Positions 32,912-41,650 of a stretch of 64,000 nt of DNA are shown piece by piece. Under the pieces are notes generated by a model. That model did not search any database and was not told the DNA's origin. It worked only from the letters and a program-made list of their open reading frames with translations. Each line of letters starts with the position of its first letter. Within the stretch, counting starts at the first letter, position 1. The stretch is from Jeotgalibacillus haloalkalitolerans (GTDB lineage: Bacteria > Bacillota > Bacilli > Bacillales > Jeotgalibacillaceae). Position numbers and translations under genes: made by a program. Location of the stretch: assembly GCF_034427455.1 (NCBI RefSeq), contig NZ_JAXQNN010000001.1, positions 248,001 through 312,000 of the forward strand, in the 5' to 3' direction.

Positions 32912-34329
32912 TGGAATGGCTGAGTTGGCTTGTGTATACTGCAGCAATCGTCATCATTATTTATATGGCTTCTGTCTCACTATTGTACATTGGTATGTTT
33001 CTGGTGGCAGGACCAAGAATAAGGAAAGAGCGGCAGCTGAATCGTGAAGCCCATATAGAAGAGATTTCAATGAATAAGGATACTTTTCCGATCTCTGTAC
33101 TGGTTCCTGCCTACAATGAAGAAGTAGGGGTTGTCAGTACTGCAAGGTCCATGCTTGCTCTGAATTACCCTCAATTTGAAGTGATCGTGATTGATGACGG
33201 ATCTTCTGACCGGACGAGTGAACGTGTAATTGCTGAGTTCAGGATGAAGGAGATTGATCTGGCTATCCGCCGCTATTTTGATACAGCAGAGGTTGAACGG
33301 GCTTTTCAATCTACTTTATTTCCACACCTCTTTTTAATTCAAAAGCAAAACGGGGGAAAGGCAGATGCGCTGAATGCAGGTATTAACTTTTCAAAATATC
33401 CTTATTTTGCTGCGATTGATGGCGACTCCCTTTTAGACCGTGACGCGCTGCTGAAAACGATGAAGCCGATCATTGATTCAAATGGAAAGGTAACAGCCAC
33501 AGGGGGAACCGTCCGGATTGCCAATGGGTCAAGGATTGTCAGAAGTGAAGTGGAAGAGATCGCCCTGCCGAAAACACCAATTGTACTGATGCAGATTATT
33601 GAATACTTCAGAGCGTTTCTTATCGGCCGGCTGGGCTTAAGCAGGATGAATATGCTGCTGATTGTGTCAGGAGCTTTTGGTGTTTTTGAAAAGAACCGCG
33701 TGATTAAGGCAGGCGGTTATAAGGTGAACACAGTTGGTGAGGATATGGAGCTCATTGTCAGGATGCATAAATCAATTAAAGATGAGCAGTCTGATCAGCG
33801 GATTGAGTATATTCAGGATCCGGTCTGCTGGACTGAGGCGCCTTCGACTGTCAGTTCTCTCAGGTCCCAGCGAAGAAGATGGCAAAGAGGGCTGGCAGAG
33901 ACGCTCTGGACACATAAATCTATGCTGTTGAATCCAAAGTATAAAGGCATAGGGCTCTTTGCGCTTCCGTATTATCTGTTTGTGGAGCTGCTGAGTGCGG
34001 TATTCGAATTAATCGGTTATGTCATCATCATTGCCGGGCTTCTGTTTGCCTTTATTTCCTGGGAAATCACTGTGGTTATGTTTCTTGCAACGGTCGTATA
34101 TGGTTCGCTCATTTCAAGTCTTGCCGTATTGCTTGAGGAATGGACCTATCATAAATATCCGGATGTTAAAAGTCTGCTGAAATTGTTTGGGTGGTCCTTA
34201 ACCGAAGCGTTCTGGTATCGTCCGCTGACTGTTTTATGGAGATGTGAAGGGCTGGTTGCTGCCATTCGTCAGAAAGGTTCATGGGGGAACATGCAGCGAA
34301 AAGGAATTTCTGAAGAGGAAGCTGCGTAA
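32911..34329 (+). CDS. Processive family 2 glycosyltransferase, PgaC/BcsA-like
   Basis: 472-residue membrane glycosyltransferase. One N-terminal helix (about 7-32), a GT-A domain, then about three C-terminal helices (about 350-410) and a late hydrophobic stretch. Catalytic motifs: D95/D96 in VIDDGSSD, D170-G-D172 for metal and UDP-sugar, E277-D278 in TVGEDMEL, and Q320-R-R-R-W324, the QxxRW motif of processive synthases such as IcaA, PgaC and cellulose synthase. A linear exopolysaccharide is the likely product; the sugar cannot be told. No PilZ domain is attached, so c-di-GMP control, if direct, must come through a partner. Overlaps the HEAT gene by one base and ends the operon. Confidence 0.9.
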   Translation: MEWLSWLVYTAAIVIIIYMASVSLLYIGMFLVAGPRIRKERQLNREAHIEEISMNKDTFPISVLVPAYNEEVGVVSTARSMLALNYPQFEVIVIDDGSSDRTSERVIAEFRMKEIDLAIRRYFDTAEVERAFQSTLFPHLFLIQKQNGGKADALNAGINFSKYPYFAAIDGDSLLDRDALLKTMKPIIDSNGKVTATGGTVRIANGSRIVRSEVEEIALPKTPIVLMQIIEYFRAFLIGRLGLSRMNMLLIVSGAFGVFEKNRVIKAGGYKVNTVGEDMELIVRMHKSIKDEQSDQRIEYIQDPVCWTEAPSTVSSLRSQRRRWQRGLAETLWTHKSMLLNPKYKGIGLFALPYYLFVELLSAVFELIGYVIIIAGLLFAFISWEITVVMFLATVVYGSLISSLAVLLEEWTYHKYPDVKSLLKLFGWSLTEAFWYRPLTVLWRCEGLVAAIRQKGSWGNMQRKGISEEEAA

Positions 34330-34364
34330 AAAAGTCCGGGACGAAAAATATGTCCCGGACTTTT
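34330..34364. terminator. Bidirectional terminator between the GT operon and the convergent gene
   Basis: AAAAGTCCGGGAC / GTCCCGGACTTTT, 13-bp perfect stem with a 9-nt loop and A/T runs on both sides. Confidence 0.95.
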
Positions 34365-34366
34365 AC

Positions 34367-37300
34367 TTATTCACTGGATTTAAATAATTCCTGAAGTATA
34401 TAATATGAATCTTTTAATCTTTCTTCAGATTGCGGAATGTCCCACTTTTCCCACGTATAAGGCTCAAAAGGTGTCTGTTCAATCATTTCCTGGTCATTGC
34501 TGCTGATGATCGCTGCTGAAATATCAATCGCATCAATCTCAATAGATGACGTCAGACCATCCTGCTGAATATCACCGGTGAATTCCCGCTGGCTCGGATC
34601 TTTAGCGTTGAGCAGCATCCATGGAATGCGGATTTCGAGCAGTCCGTCATCAGTGTAGTAATAGTCTGAAAGTGAATCATATTCCTCGTGATCAGGGTCT
34701 CCAATACCAAACTTTAATGCGCCGGTTTCGTAGCTGTCAAAAGGCATTAACTCGTTTGTATCAGGTCTGATAAACGCTTTATTCAGCGCCAGTCTGATCG
34801 GGTGGAATTCATCGGGTTCTTCATTATCCGGAATCATATCAAGCGTTGTAGCATAGTCAAAGTAAAAAGTATCATAATCTCCTGCTACTTCCAGATCAGC
34901 CTCTTTCCCTTTGAATCTCGCTCTAAAGTCAGCGGGCCCTTTGCCAGTCTCAATCCCTTTATCAGGTCTTATACTGAAGTAAAGATCGAGCCATTGGTCC
35001 TTAAAGAAAGTATCTGAAAGCTCTGGTACAGCTAATTGGAGATACAGATATCGCTCGTCATGCAATACCTTCAGTTCCTTAATCAGGTCTGAATATTGAC
35101 CGAGACTCTTTGCTTCTTCATCAGCCTCTCCGTTAATTCTTCCAAGATGTCTGTCAAAGCTCAGCAGACCAAATTGCTGCTCGTTTGTCTGTGCATTTGA
35201 CCAGTATGGCCGTCTGTCGGGATTATCATAATCCATCGTATTCCACGTCCGCTTAAACCATTCATCCTGCCATGTAAATACAAGCCCCCCGAGCATATCG
35301 AGGTGAAGGATATCTTCATATAGACTTGTAAGGATTTCTCCCTGCTCTGTTTCTTCAATAAATCCCTGATTCCATCCAAAAGGATTTTCATGTGTTTTGC
35401 CTCTTGAAGCAGGGATACCGAATTCTGCAATCAGAATGGGCAGGTCATGACTTGCTTTCAGGTCTGCTAAATAACCTGCATAGTTATTAGGCTCGCCTCT
35501 GTGGTCGATATATTCTGTGTATTTTTCCTCCAGGTTTAAAAAGTCCGGATAATATGGATACACATGATAAGAGGCGAACATGCCCACTTCTGTCAGATCA
35601 CCGGATACAGAAATATGATTTGGATCCACTGTTGCCAGATCCTCCTGTTCAGACGGCTCAGCAGGATGCTCCAGGTTATCTGTTGTAACCCAGTTGGTAA
35701 AGCTTAATGGCCGCATGCTTTTATATTCTTCTAGCTCGTATTCGATAAGGTATTCGAATTGCTCTGCAAGCCAGATCTCCATCGGCTCGGCGTTCTCAGT
35801 AGAAATGTATTTCCCAGTAAAGTCTTCCATATCAGGATACTGGGATTTCATCTGATCTACCATCAGCGGATACCACTCTATTCCAATCATCCAGCCAATC
35901 ACATATTGAGAAACATCCGAGCGGTATACGCCGGAAGCGTGACCGGGTACGTGGTCAATATTCGCATTTCCATGAATGGCATCCGTAATGTGCTGAATCT
36001 CTTCTCTGAAAGCTTGTGTACTTTCTTCGTTAAAAGCATCCAGTGTTTCTTCAAGCGGTTCCTCATCAGCCCATACACCGTGCATCAAATAAATCGGCTC
36101 TTCCGCCTGCTCGTTATATGCAGCAAGAGAGTCATAAAATGCAGGGGGGTGAAGTGTATAGACCCGAACTGTATTGGCATTCATTTCTCCGATCATGTCG
36201 AACCATCTGTCATACTCTTCTCTTGTAATTGCAGCCTCTCCCGGGAAGTAGCCAGGCTTGCCCATCCCCATGTTAACGCCTTTGATTGTAATTGGTTGCC
36301 ACTCACTGCCGCGGTAAACTTCATATTGCTGTTCATTTATTCTTGCAGGGTATGAAATGTCATTGATTGAAGCCTGCGTTTCTTTAGCAGAATCCTGAAC
36401 GCTAGCAGAATCTGATGTTTCTGACGCAAGGTCAAACGTCTTATTAATCATAGGAGCTGCTGTCCGCCAGAAAAAACTTTTATCAGGAGAAAATGTTTCA
36501 GGTGATAACCATTTCTGCACAGTAGCCATACCTGAAACCTGAAAGTATGACGGCAGGCTTTCAATATCAGCATAATCTCCTGCGAAATAGGTGATATTCG
36601 CCTGCTGTTTTGTATGATGCAACACAGCTGGAAATTGCTCAGGAAGTCCAGCTTCTTTCAGTTTTGCACTTCCGCTTGAGCTTGGTGACCAGTCATACCA
36701 GGCTGCAACATCACCTTCGTCCTGAGGGATCAGAATATCAAACCAATAGCGGTAGCCGGGGCTTTCTTCAAGGTCAAAAAGTTCCTTTCCTTTCTCAGTG
36801 AAATTCAGCCTGATTGCTGTTTCATCAAAATCATTCTGGTCAAGAACGAGAATGCTGTCTGAAGATTCGTTCAGCAAGATAAACCCTTCGCCTTCATACT
36901 GCCAGTCACCCTGTGATGTCTCATAATGATCAATCATCCACGAGGGAACTTCATCGCCTTCCAAAGAAGGGAAGTAACGGCCAATCCATCCCGTCCAATC
37001 AGCCTTGATGAATTCCATTACATCCTGCTTTACATTGTCAGATGTGGGAGAAGCAAAAGAATTAAACTCCATTACAAGGTCAGTATCCTCGCTTAACACC
37101 TGATTTTTAATGAGGCTCCAATCCTCCTGCTTCAGTCCGCCCTCAATCAGGTCGCTGCTCCCTGGTGTAGCTTCGCCGTCTGGAGACCAGGGGAGATCAG
37201 ACTCATATACACCATAAGTATCAGCAATATAAATTAAATCTTTTCCCGTCAATGACGACGGGAAAAGATAATTGTCGACAGATTCAGCCTGCTCATCTGT

Positions 37301-37531
37301 CTTCAATCCGATATAATCATTTTCTTCATTAAATTCAGTACCATCAGATTTTTGATAATGGTAGTGATTCAATAGCCAGGTTAGGCTGTGGTGCTCGCGG
37401 TATTTTTCGTCGGGCACTGTATAATCAATAATACTAATGTTCAGTTCGGTATGGCTTTTTGAAAACCAAATCATAACAGGGAGTATAATAATCACAATCA
37501 GTCCTATGCTGAAAACCAGTAGCTTTTTCAA
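34367..37531 (-). CDS. Large membrane-anchored protein with glycoside-hydrolase-like TIM barrel
   Basis: 1054-residue protein with an N-terminal membrane anchor (residues 4-24, LVFSIGLIVIIILPVMIWF, no clear cleavage site) facing outward. The N-terminal 370 residues are of unknown fold. From about 400 a GH2/GH5-like barrel begins: ITIKGVNMGMGKPGYFPGE, NTVRVYTLHPP, YVIGWMIGIEWYPLM (possible acid/base E), LIAEFGIPASRG (possible nucleophile E) and VFTWQDEWFKRTW. The C-terminal 230 residues look like a beta-sandwich carbohydrate-binding module (DERYLYLQLAVPE, LEIRIPWMLLN). It is convergent with the glycosyltransferase operon, sharing its terminator. I infer processing or anchoring of that polymer. 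Confidence 0.72.
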   Translation of the reverse strand: MKKLLVFSIGLIVIIILPVMIWFSKSHTELNISIIDYTVPDEKYREHHSLTWLLNHYHYQKSDGTEFNEENDYIGLKTDEQAESVDNYLFPSSLTGKDLIYIADTYGVYESDLPWSPDGEATPGSSDLIEGGLKQEDWSLIKNQVLSEDTDLVMEFNSFASPTSDNVKQDVMEFIKADWTGWIGRYFPSLEGDEVPSWMIDHYETSQGDWQYEGEGFILLNESSDSILVLDQNDFDETAIRLNFTEKGKELFDLEESPGYRYWFDILIPQDEGDVAAWYDWSPSSSGSAKLKEAGLPEQFPAVLHHTKQQANITYFAGDYADIESLPSYFQVSGMATVQKWLSPETFSPDKSFFWRTAAPMINKTFDLASETSDSASVQDSAKETQASINDISYPARINEQQYEVYRGSEWQPITIKGVNMGMGKPGYFPGEAAITREEYDRWFDMIGEMNANTVRVYTLHPPAFYDSLAAYNEQAEEPIYLMHGVWADEEPLEETLDAFNEESTQAFREEIQHITDAIHGNANIDHVPGHASGVYRSDVSQYVIGWMIGIEWYPLMVDQMKSQYPDMEDFTGKYISTENAEPMEIWLAEQFEYLIEYELEEYKSMRPLSFTNWVTTDNLEHPAEPSEQEDLATVDPNHISVSGDLTEVGMFASYHVYPYYPDFLNLEEKYTEYIDHRGEPNNYAGYLADLKASHDLPILIAEFGIPASRGKTHENPFGWNQGFIEETEQGEILTSLYEDILHLDMLGGLVFTWQDEWFKRTWNTMDYDNPDRRPYWSNAQTNEQQFGLLSFDRHLGRINGEADEEAKSLGQYSDLIKELKVLHDERYLYLQLAVPELSDTFFKDQWLDLYFSIRPDKGIETGKGPADFRARFKGKEADLEVAGDYDTFYFDYATTLDMIPDNEEPDEFHPIRLALNKAFIRPDTNELMPFDSYETGALKFGIGDPDHEEYDSLSDYYYTDDGLLEIRIPWMLLNAKDPSQREFTGDIQQDGLTSSIEIDAIDISAAIISSNDQEMIEQTPFEPYTWEKWDIPQSEERLKDSYYILQELFKSSE

Positions 37532-37606
37532 TGATTTGAACCTCGCTTTTCATGTCATAAAATCTTATTTATTATTAATAATAGTCTGAAAGTCTTGTTT
37601 GAACAA

Positions 37607-37638
37607 TAAAAAATACCCACTTTTATAAAAAGTGGGTA
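37607..37638 (-). terminator. Terminator of the ABC exporter operon
   Basis: TACCCACTTTT / AAAAGTGGGTA with a short loop; on the minus strand the stem is followed by a T run. It lies 20 bp past the permease stop. Confidence 0.9.
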
Positions 37639-37658
37639 CGGTTTGTGAAGTATAGCTA

Positions 37659-39263
37659 TTATCCTTTCAAATCCCGCTGTTTATAACTGTAAACACCTGC
37701 TGTATATAAAATCGCAGCAAACAGCGTCAAAAGTAAAAGAGGGATTAGGCTCAGATCTTCACCCGGAATCTGCGGTACATGTCCAAACGGTGATAACTTA
37801 CCCGGCCATTCAGGCAGCTGGAGTAACCCGCCAAGGTACACAACGAGAAATGAATAAATTAAATATCCCCAGGCAATAGAAGTGATGGAAGGCTTATAGC
37901 CGGTGAATAAAGTTCCGATGCCGACCATTACCCAGATTGCAGGCAGATAGACGAGCCCTGCTGTTATCACTGTACTAAATGGCATGGGTTCGTCCATTAC
38001 AGGGACAGAGGCGCCCCATAGGCTGACTGTAGCAATGACCATCATAAGAGAGCCGAATATCAAAGCAACAGCAAGGTAGCTTAGGAACACTTTTTGTCTG
38101 GAAACTGCACGGGCATAAATGTTCTCCATCCGGTTTTTGTTTTCCTCTGATTTTAACTTGAAGAAAAACATGAGGGCCGGCACCGCAGCCATCATAGACA
38201 TAATTGCCATCAGCATAGAAACGAACTGCTCTGTCAGTGTCAGGCCGCTTTCAGGGTCAACCATATTACTTAACATTTCATTGCTTCCGAAAAATGACTC
38301 GAGATCCCCAAGGACCGAACCATAAGAAGCACCAATTGCCATGAGGGCAACTCCCCAGACAATGATACTTGTTCTGAGCAGTCTCAGTGCAAGACCGAAT
38401 GGACTGAGAAGGAATGGAGATGCATGTTTCCGTCCCGGTTTTGCAGGAAGCATTCCGCTCCCCAAATCCCTTTTAAATAAAAGACTGAATGCTGTTCCCG
38501 CGAAAAAAAGGCTGCCTGCAACGAGTAAAAATAGTGGACTGATCAGGTTATTTACATACACCTCAGTTTTTAACGTCCATCCAAGTGGTGAAAACCATGA
38601 TACTGTCTCATTACTCACATCACCAAATGCTCTTATGATATATGATAAACCAAGTACTAAAAAAGCAAAGCCGGTGGCACCGCGGCTGCTTTCAGAAAGC
38701 TGGGCAAAAAACGCTGTAACTCCTGCAAAAAAAAGCCCCGTAGCGCCAATTGCTGCACCATATAAAAATGAATCCCCCACAGGCACAGTTTCAATTCCAA
38801 GTATACTTAAGGAACTGCCTAGAGAAAGTGCCAGCAGCAACTGTGAAATGCCCATTGTAATTAATACAGCAGTTAACGGTGCCAGTCTGCCTGCAGGAAG
38901 TGAACCGATCATTTCAGAACGGCCATCTTCCTCATCGCCCCGCGTATGCTTTGCTGTCAGCAGAATCGTCATCACTGCTGCCAAAATGGCAGTGAAAAGC
39001 AGCATCTGATGGGCCATCATCGGACCGGTTGTGTAATTTTCAAGTCCATATCCAGGCCCCACCATTGCGGTCATCGCAGGATTTCTCATTGTTTCCGCCA
39101 CTGCAAATCGCTCAGCCTCCGATTGATAAAGGTCCTCAAACGCCCAGGCAGTCAGTAGGGTGAGTGCAGTGATCGATAAAATCCAAATGATCATTTTTAA
39201 TAAGTCTGCGCGTAAATAAAACTTTATCAGTGATCCTGTCTGATAAAAATTCTTTCGGCTCAT
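37659..39263 (-). CDS. ABC exporter permease, TetR-linked drug/antibiotic efflux type
   Basis: 534-residue membrane protein with about 12 helices in two similar halves. The N-terminal SLIKFYLRADLLKMIIWILSI, the TMRNPAMTAMVGPGYG periplasmic segment and FTAILAAVMTILLTAKHTRGDEEDGR cytosolic loop are hallmarks of the large ABC-2 permeases found with TetR regulators, such as tetronasin-resistance-type exporters. Its ATG overlaps the ATPase stop by 4 bases. Substrate unknown; probably a lipophilic toxic compound. Confidence 0.85.
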   Translation of the reverse strand: MSRKNFYQTGSLIKFYLRADLLKMIIWILSITALTLLTAWAFEDLYQSEAERFAVAETMRNPAMTAMVGPGYGLENYTTGPMMAHQMLLFTAILAAVMTILLTAKHTRGDEEDGRSEMIGSLPAGRLAPLTAVLITMGISQLLLALSLGSSLSILGIETVPVGDSFLYGAAIGATGLFFAGVTAFFAQLSESSRGATGFAFLVLGLSYIIRAFGDVSNETVSWFSPLGWTLKTEVYVNNLISPLFLLVAGSLFFAGTAFSLLFKRDLGSGMLPAKPGRKHASPFLLSPFGLALRLLRTSIIVWGVALMAIGASYGSVLGDLESFFGSNEMLSNMVDPESGLTLTEQFVSMLMAIMSMMAAVPALMFFFKLKSEENKNRMENIYARAVSRQKVFLSYLAVALIFGSLMMVIATVSLWGASVPVMDEPMPFSTVITAGLVYLPAIWVMVGIGTLFTGYKPSITSIAWGYLIYSFLVVYLGGLLQLPEWPGKLSPFGHVPQIPGEDLSLIPLLLLTLFAAILYTAGVYSYKQRDLKG

Positions 39264-40156
39264 CGCTGATCACTTCCTGTCCCTTCATAGTGGCGCATAA
39301 ACAAATCTTCAAGTGTTGGCGGTGTGCTCTCCAGCCTGGTGATACCAAGTGTACTCAGTTTTTTAATCACGATATCCAGTGCTTCCGCATCCACCTGAAG
39401 TGACGTTCCTTTTTCAGTATGCTTTACATCATGTACGCCCGGAAGATCACTGATTCCATTCAGTGGAGCTCTTGTTTCTACCACCAAATTTGTTCTTGTC
39501 AGATGGCGCATCTCATCCAATGAACCTGATTCAATGATTTCACCCTGTCTGATAATCGCAACCCGGTCGCATAACCGTTCAACCTCAGACAGAATATGGC
39601 TTGAAAGCAATACACTTTTGCCTTCAGATTTTGCTTCCAGTACGCACTCCTGGAATACACGTTCCATCAGCGGATCCAGCCCTGAAGTTGGTTCATCCAG
39701 AATGAACAGTTCAGCATCTGATGCAAAGGCAGCAACGAGTGTCACTTTTTGTCTGTTCCCTTTTGAGTAAGTACGGCATTTTTTTGATGGATCCAGTTGA
39801 AATCTTTTAATCAGCTCCTGCTTTTTCTCTGGGTTATAGCTGTCCCGTAACTTTAAGAATAAATCAATAACTTCTCCGCCAGTCAGGTTTGGCCATAAAT
39901 TGGCGTCACCCGGGACATATGCAATCCGCTTGTGAATGTCTACTGAATCCTTCCACACGTCTAATCCAAAAATTGAAGCGCCACCTGAAGTCGGCTTAAT
40001 AATGCCAAGCAGTGTCCGGATCGTTGTTGATTTCCCGGCGCCATTCGGTCCGATAAACCCAAAAATTTCTCCTTTGCGAATCGTGAAACTGACGTCTTTC
40101 AATGCCTGGAATTTTCCAAACCTTTTTGATAAATGTTCAATGTGAAGTATGGTCAT
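39260..40156 (-). CDS. ABC exporter ATPase
   Basis: 298-residue ATPase of the drug-efflux (CcmA-like) group. Walker A GPNGAGKST, Walker B LFILDEPTSGLD and switch LLSSHILSE are intact. The signature is YSKGNRQK instead of LSGGQ, a change common in this exporter subfamily. A C-terminal extension of about 80 residues follows the catalytic core. It is the first gene of the operon and divergent from the TetR gene; AAGGAGGG precedes the ATG. Confidence 0.9.
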   Translation of the reverse strand: MTILHIEHLSKRFGKFQALKDVSFTIRKGEIFGFIGPNGAGKSTTIRTLLGIIKPTSGGASIFGLDVWKDSVDIHKRIAYVPGDANLWPNLTGGEVIDLFLKLRDSYNPEKKQELIKRFQLDPSKKCRTYSKGNRQKVTLVAAFASDAELFILDEPTSGLDPLMERVFQECVLEAKSEGKSVLLSSHILSEVERLCDRVAIIRQGEIIESGSLDEMRHLTRTNLVVETRAPLNGISDLPGVHDVKHTEKGTSLQVDAEALDIVIKKLSTLGITRLESTPPTLEDLFMRHYEGTGSDQR

Positions 40157-40238
40157 ATGAGACCCTCCTTAATATGATTTTTAAAATTGTTGAAATTCAA
40201 GCGTCACGGGGAGAGTTGCCCGCTTTTTAACTAACACC

Positions 40239-40344
40239 TATTTCATAAAAGTTTTAAACTATTTTACTTTATATATTTCATAATATACCCGTTTATATAA
40301 AAATACAATACTTTATGAACTAAATTATTTGTTATATTTCATAA
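40239..40344. promoter_or_regulatory. Repeated TATTTCATAA boxes between ABC exporter and TetR genes
   Basis: The decamer TATTTCATAA occurs at 40239, 40274 and 40335, and its inverse TTTATGAA at 40312. All lie in the 233-bp divergent gap, with a TATAAT at 40357-40362 for the TetR gene. They are probable half-sites for the TetR regulator. Confidence 0.5.
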
Positions 40345-40389
40345 CTTTGTTTACACTATAATAAGAGTCATGAATAAAGAGGTGACAGC

Positions 40390-40974
40390 ATGAATGGATT
40401 TGAACGCAGACGTGAATTAAAAAAGCAGCATATTTTACAGGCTGCGATGGAGCTTTTCAGTGAACTTGGGATTCAGAAGGTTTCAATTGCTGATATTGCT
40501 AAAAAGGCTCAGGTTTCTCAGGTAACCATCTATAATTATTTTGAAAGTAAGCATAATCTGATACATGAGGTCTTTATTTATTATGTGGATCAGGCGTCCA
40601 ATCAGTTTGAAGAAATTGTGCATAGTGATCTATCGTTTCCTGAAAAGGTGAAGGGGATCATTTTTAATAAAAAGCAGGTGTCTACAAATATTCACCCTGA
40701 GTTTTATCAGTATCTGATGAAAGAATATACGGAGGAAGGTAATTATATAGAAAGAGTTTATACTGAAAAAGCGTTACCTTATTTTATCCGGCTATTTGAT
40801 GAGGGGAAAAAAGAGGGCTATGTGGATCAGCATCTATCCAATGAGGCAATTCTTTTTTATATCCAGATGTTAAAGGATTATCTTCAGCGTGAAGATGTGT
40901 ACGAGCGTATTCTCCCGTTAACTGAAGACATTACAAATATATTCTTTTACGGCGTAATCGGAAAGAAATCATAA
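40390..40974 (+). CDS. TetR-family regulator of the divergent ABC exporter
   Basis: 194-residue repressor. The N-terminal helix-turn-helix is standard (RRRELKKQHILQAAMELFSE, VSIADIAKKAQVSQVTIYNYFESKHNL). The ligand-binding part has no named match. It is divergently placed from the ABC exporter, as usual for drug-responsive pairs; GAGGTGACAGC precedes the ATG. It likely represses both units until an exported compound binds. Confidence 0.88.
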   Translation: MNGFERRRELKKQHILQAAMELFSELGIQKVSIADIAKKAQVSQVTIYNYFESKHNLIHEVFIYYVDQASNQFEEIVHSDLSFPEKVKGIIFNKKQVSTNIHPEFYQYLMKEYTEEGNYIERVYTEKALPYFIRLFDEGKKEGYVDQHLSNEAILFYIQMLKDYLQREDVYERILPLTEDITNIFFYGVIGKKS

Positions 40975-41011
40975 AATAAGCCCTGGCATATCAGAGATGC
41001 CGGGGCTTATT
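40975..41011. terminator. Bidirectional terminator between TetR and PH-domain genes
   Basis: AATAAGCCCTGGCAT / ATGCCGGGGCTTATT, 15-bp stem with one mismatch and a 7-nt loop; it lies between two convergent stop codons. Confidence 0.9.
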
Positions 41012-41012
41012 C

Positions 41013-41378
41013 TTATAAGATTGCTTCTGCTAAAATGCGGTCAAGCTTTCTGATATCCACTTTCTTATTCACATTCAGCTTAAAGCGCCCGGAGCGTGTC
41101 CACAGTTCAAGCTCTGCGTTCAGATCAAATGTCCCGCCGTTTTCAGATGAATACATATCGATCGATTTAAAAGGAATCGTATAGATTTCCACTTTCTTAC
41201 CGGTAATCCCCTGTTTGTCAGCGATAAGCAGACGTTTATTCGTGATTACCGCTGTATCACGCACCGTTTTATAAGCTACTTTCGCTTCTTCACCTTCAAC
41301 AAGCAGTGCCTCGAGATCAGCTGGAACTGCTACTTCCTCAATAAATGTCCAGCTCATAATTGCTGTTAAATCTGCCAT
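41013..41378 (-). CDS. Bacterial PH-domain protein
   Basis: 121-residue cytoplasmic protein with a bacterial pleckstrin-homology fold (bPH, YvbH/DUF1696-like): EEVAVPADLEALLVEGEEAKVAYKTVRD, VITNKRLLIADKQG, VEIYTIPFKSIDMYSSENGG, and a terminal helix. These proteins are common in Bacilli with unknown role. AGGAGGC precedes the ATG. Confidence 0.82.
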   Translation of the reverse strand: MADLTAIMSWTFIEEVAVPADLEALLVEGEEAKVAYKTVRDTAVITNKRLLIADKQGITGKKVEIYTIPFKSIDMYSSENGGTFDLNAELELWTRSGRFKLNVNKKVDIRKLDRILAEAIL

Positions 41379-41650
41379 TCTATCAGCCTCCTTAACTATA
41401 TATTAATGGAGACATACGATAGAGTCACCCCCAGAAAATGGTTTTCAACAGCGAAATATATAAAGGCTAACCACAAATAGAATTCGGATTGAAAAGGAGA
41501 TGTTACATAAGTAAATAGAATGTATTTTGAATTCGCTTACAAGGACTTTCTTATTAATTGTTTGTAAAGATTCTAAATATTGTAGAGAAATCCAAACTTT
41601 TCTTTTAGTATTAAAAATGCACGAATACATAACCAGGAGGTAATACATTA

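Noticed and set aside
32412-32957. 181-codon open frame antisense to the HEAT gene
   Set aside because: It overlaps two genes with overlapping starts and clear domain content, lacks a ribosome binding site and has composition typical of a shadow frame.
35759-36355. 198-codon open frame antisense to the 1054-residue protein gene
   Set aside because: No ribosome binding site and no domain; the opposite frame is continuous over 3 kb.
38341-39009. 222-codon open frame antisense to the ABC permease gene
   Set aside because: The permease on the other strand has clear membrane helices and operon overlap; this frame is Pro/Ser/Lys-rich as expected for an antisense shadow.
41445-41648. 67-codon minus-strand open frame before the secreted nuclease
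   Set aside because: It fills the promoter/leader region, has no ribosome binding site and no recognisable features; this 272-bp gap otherwise holds nothing I can name.
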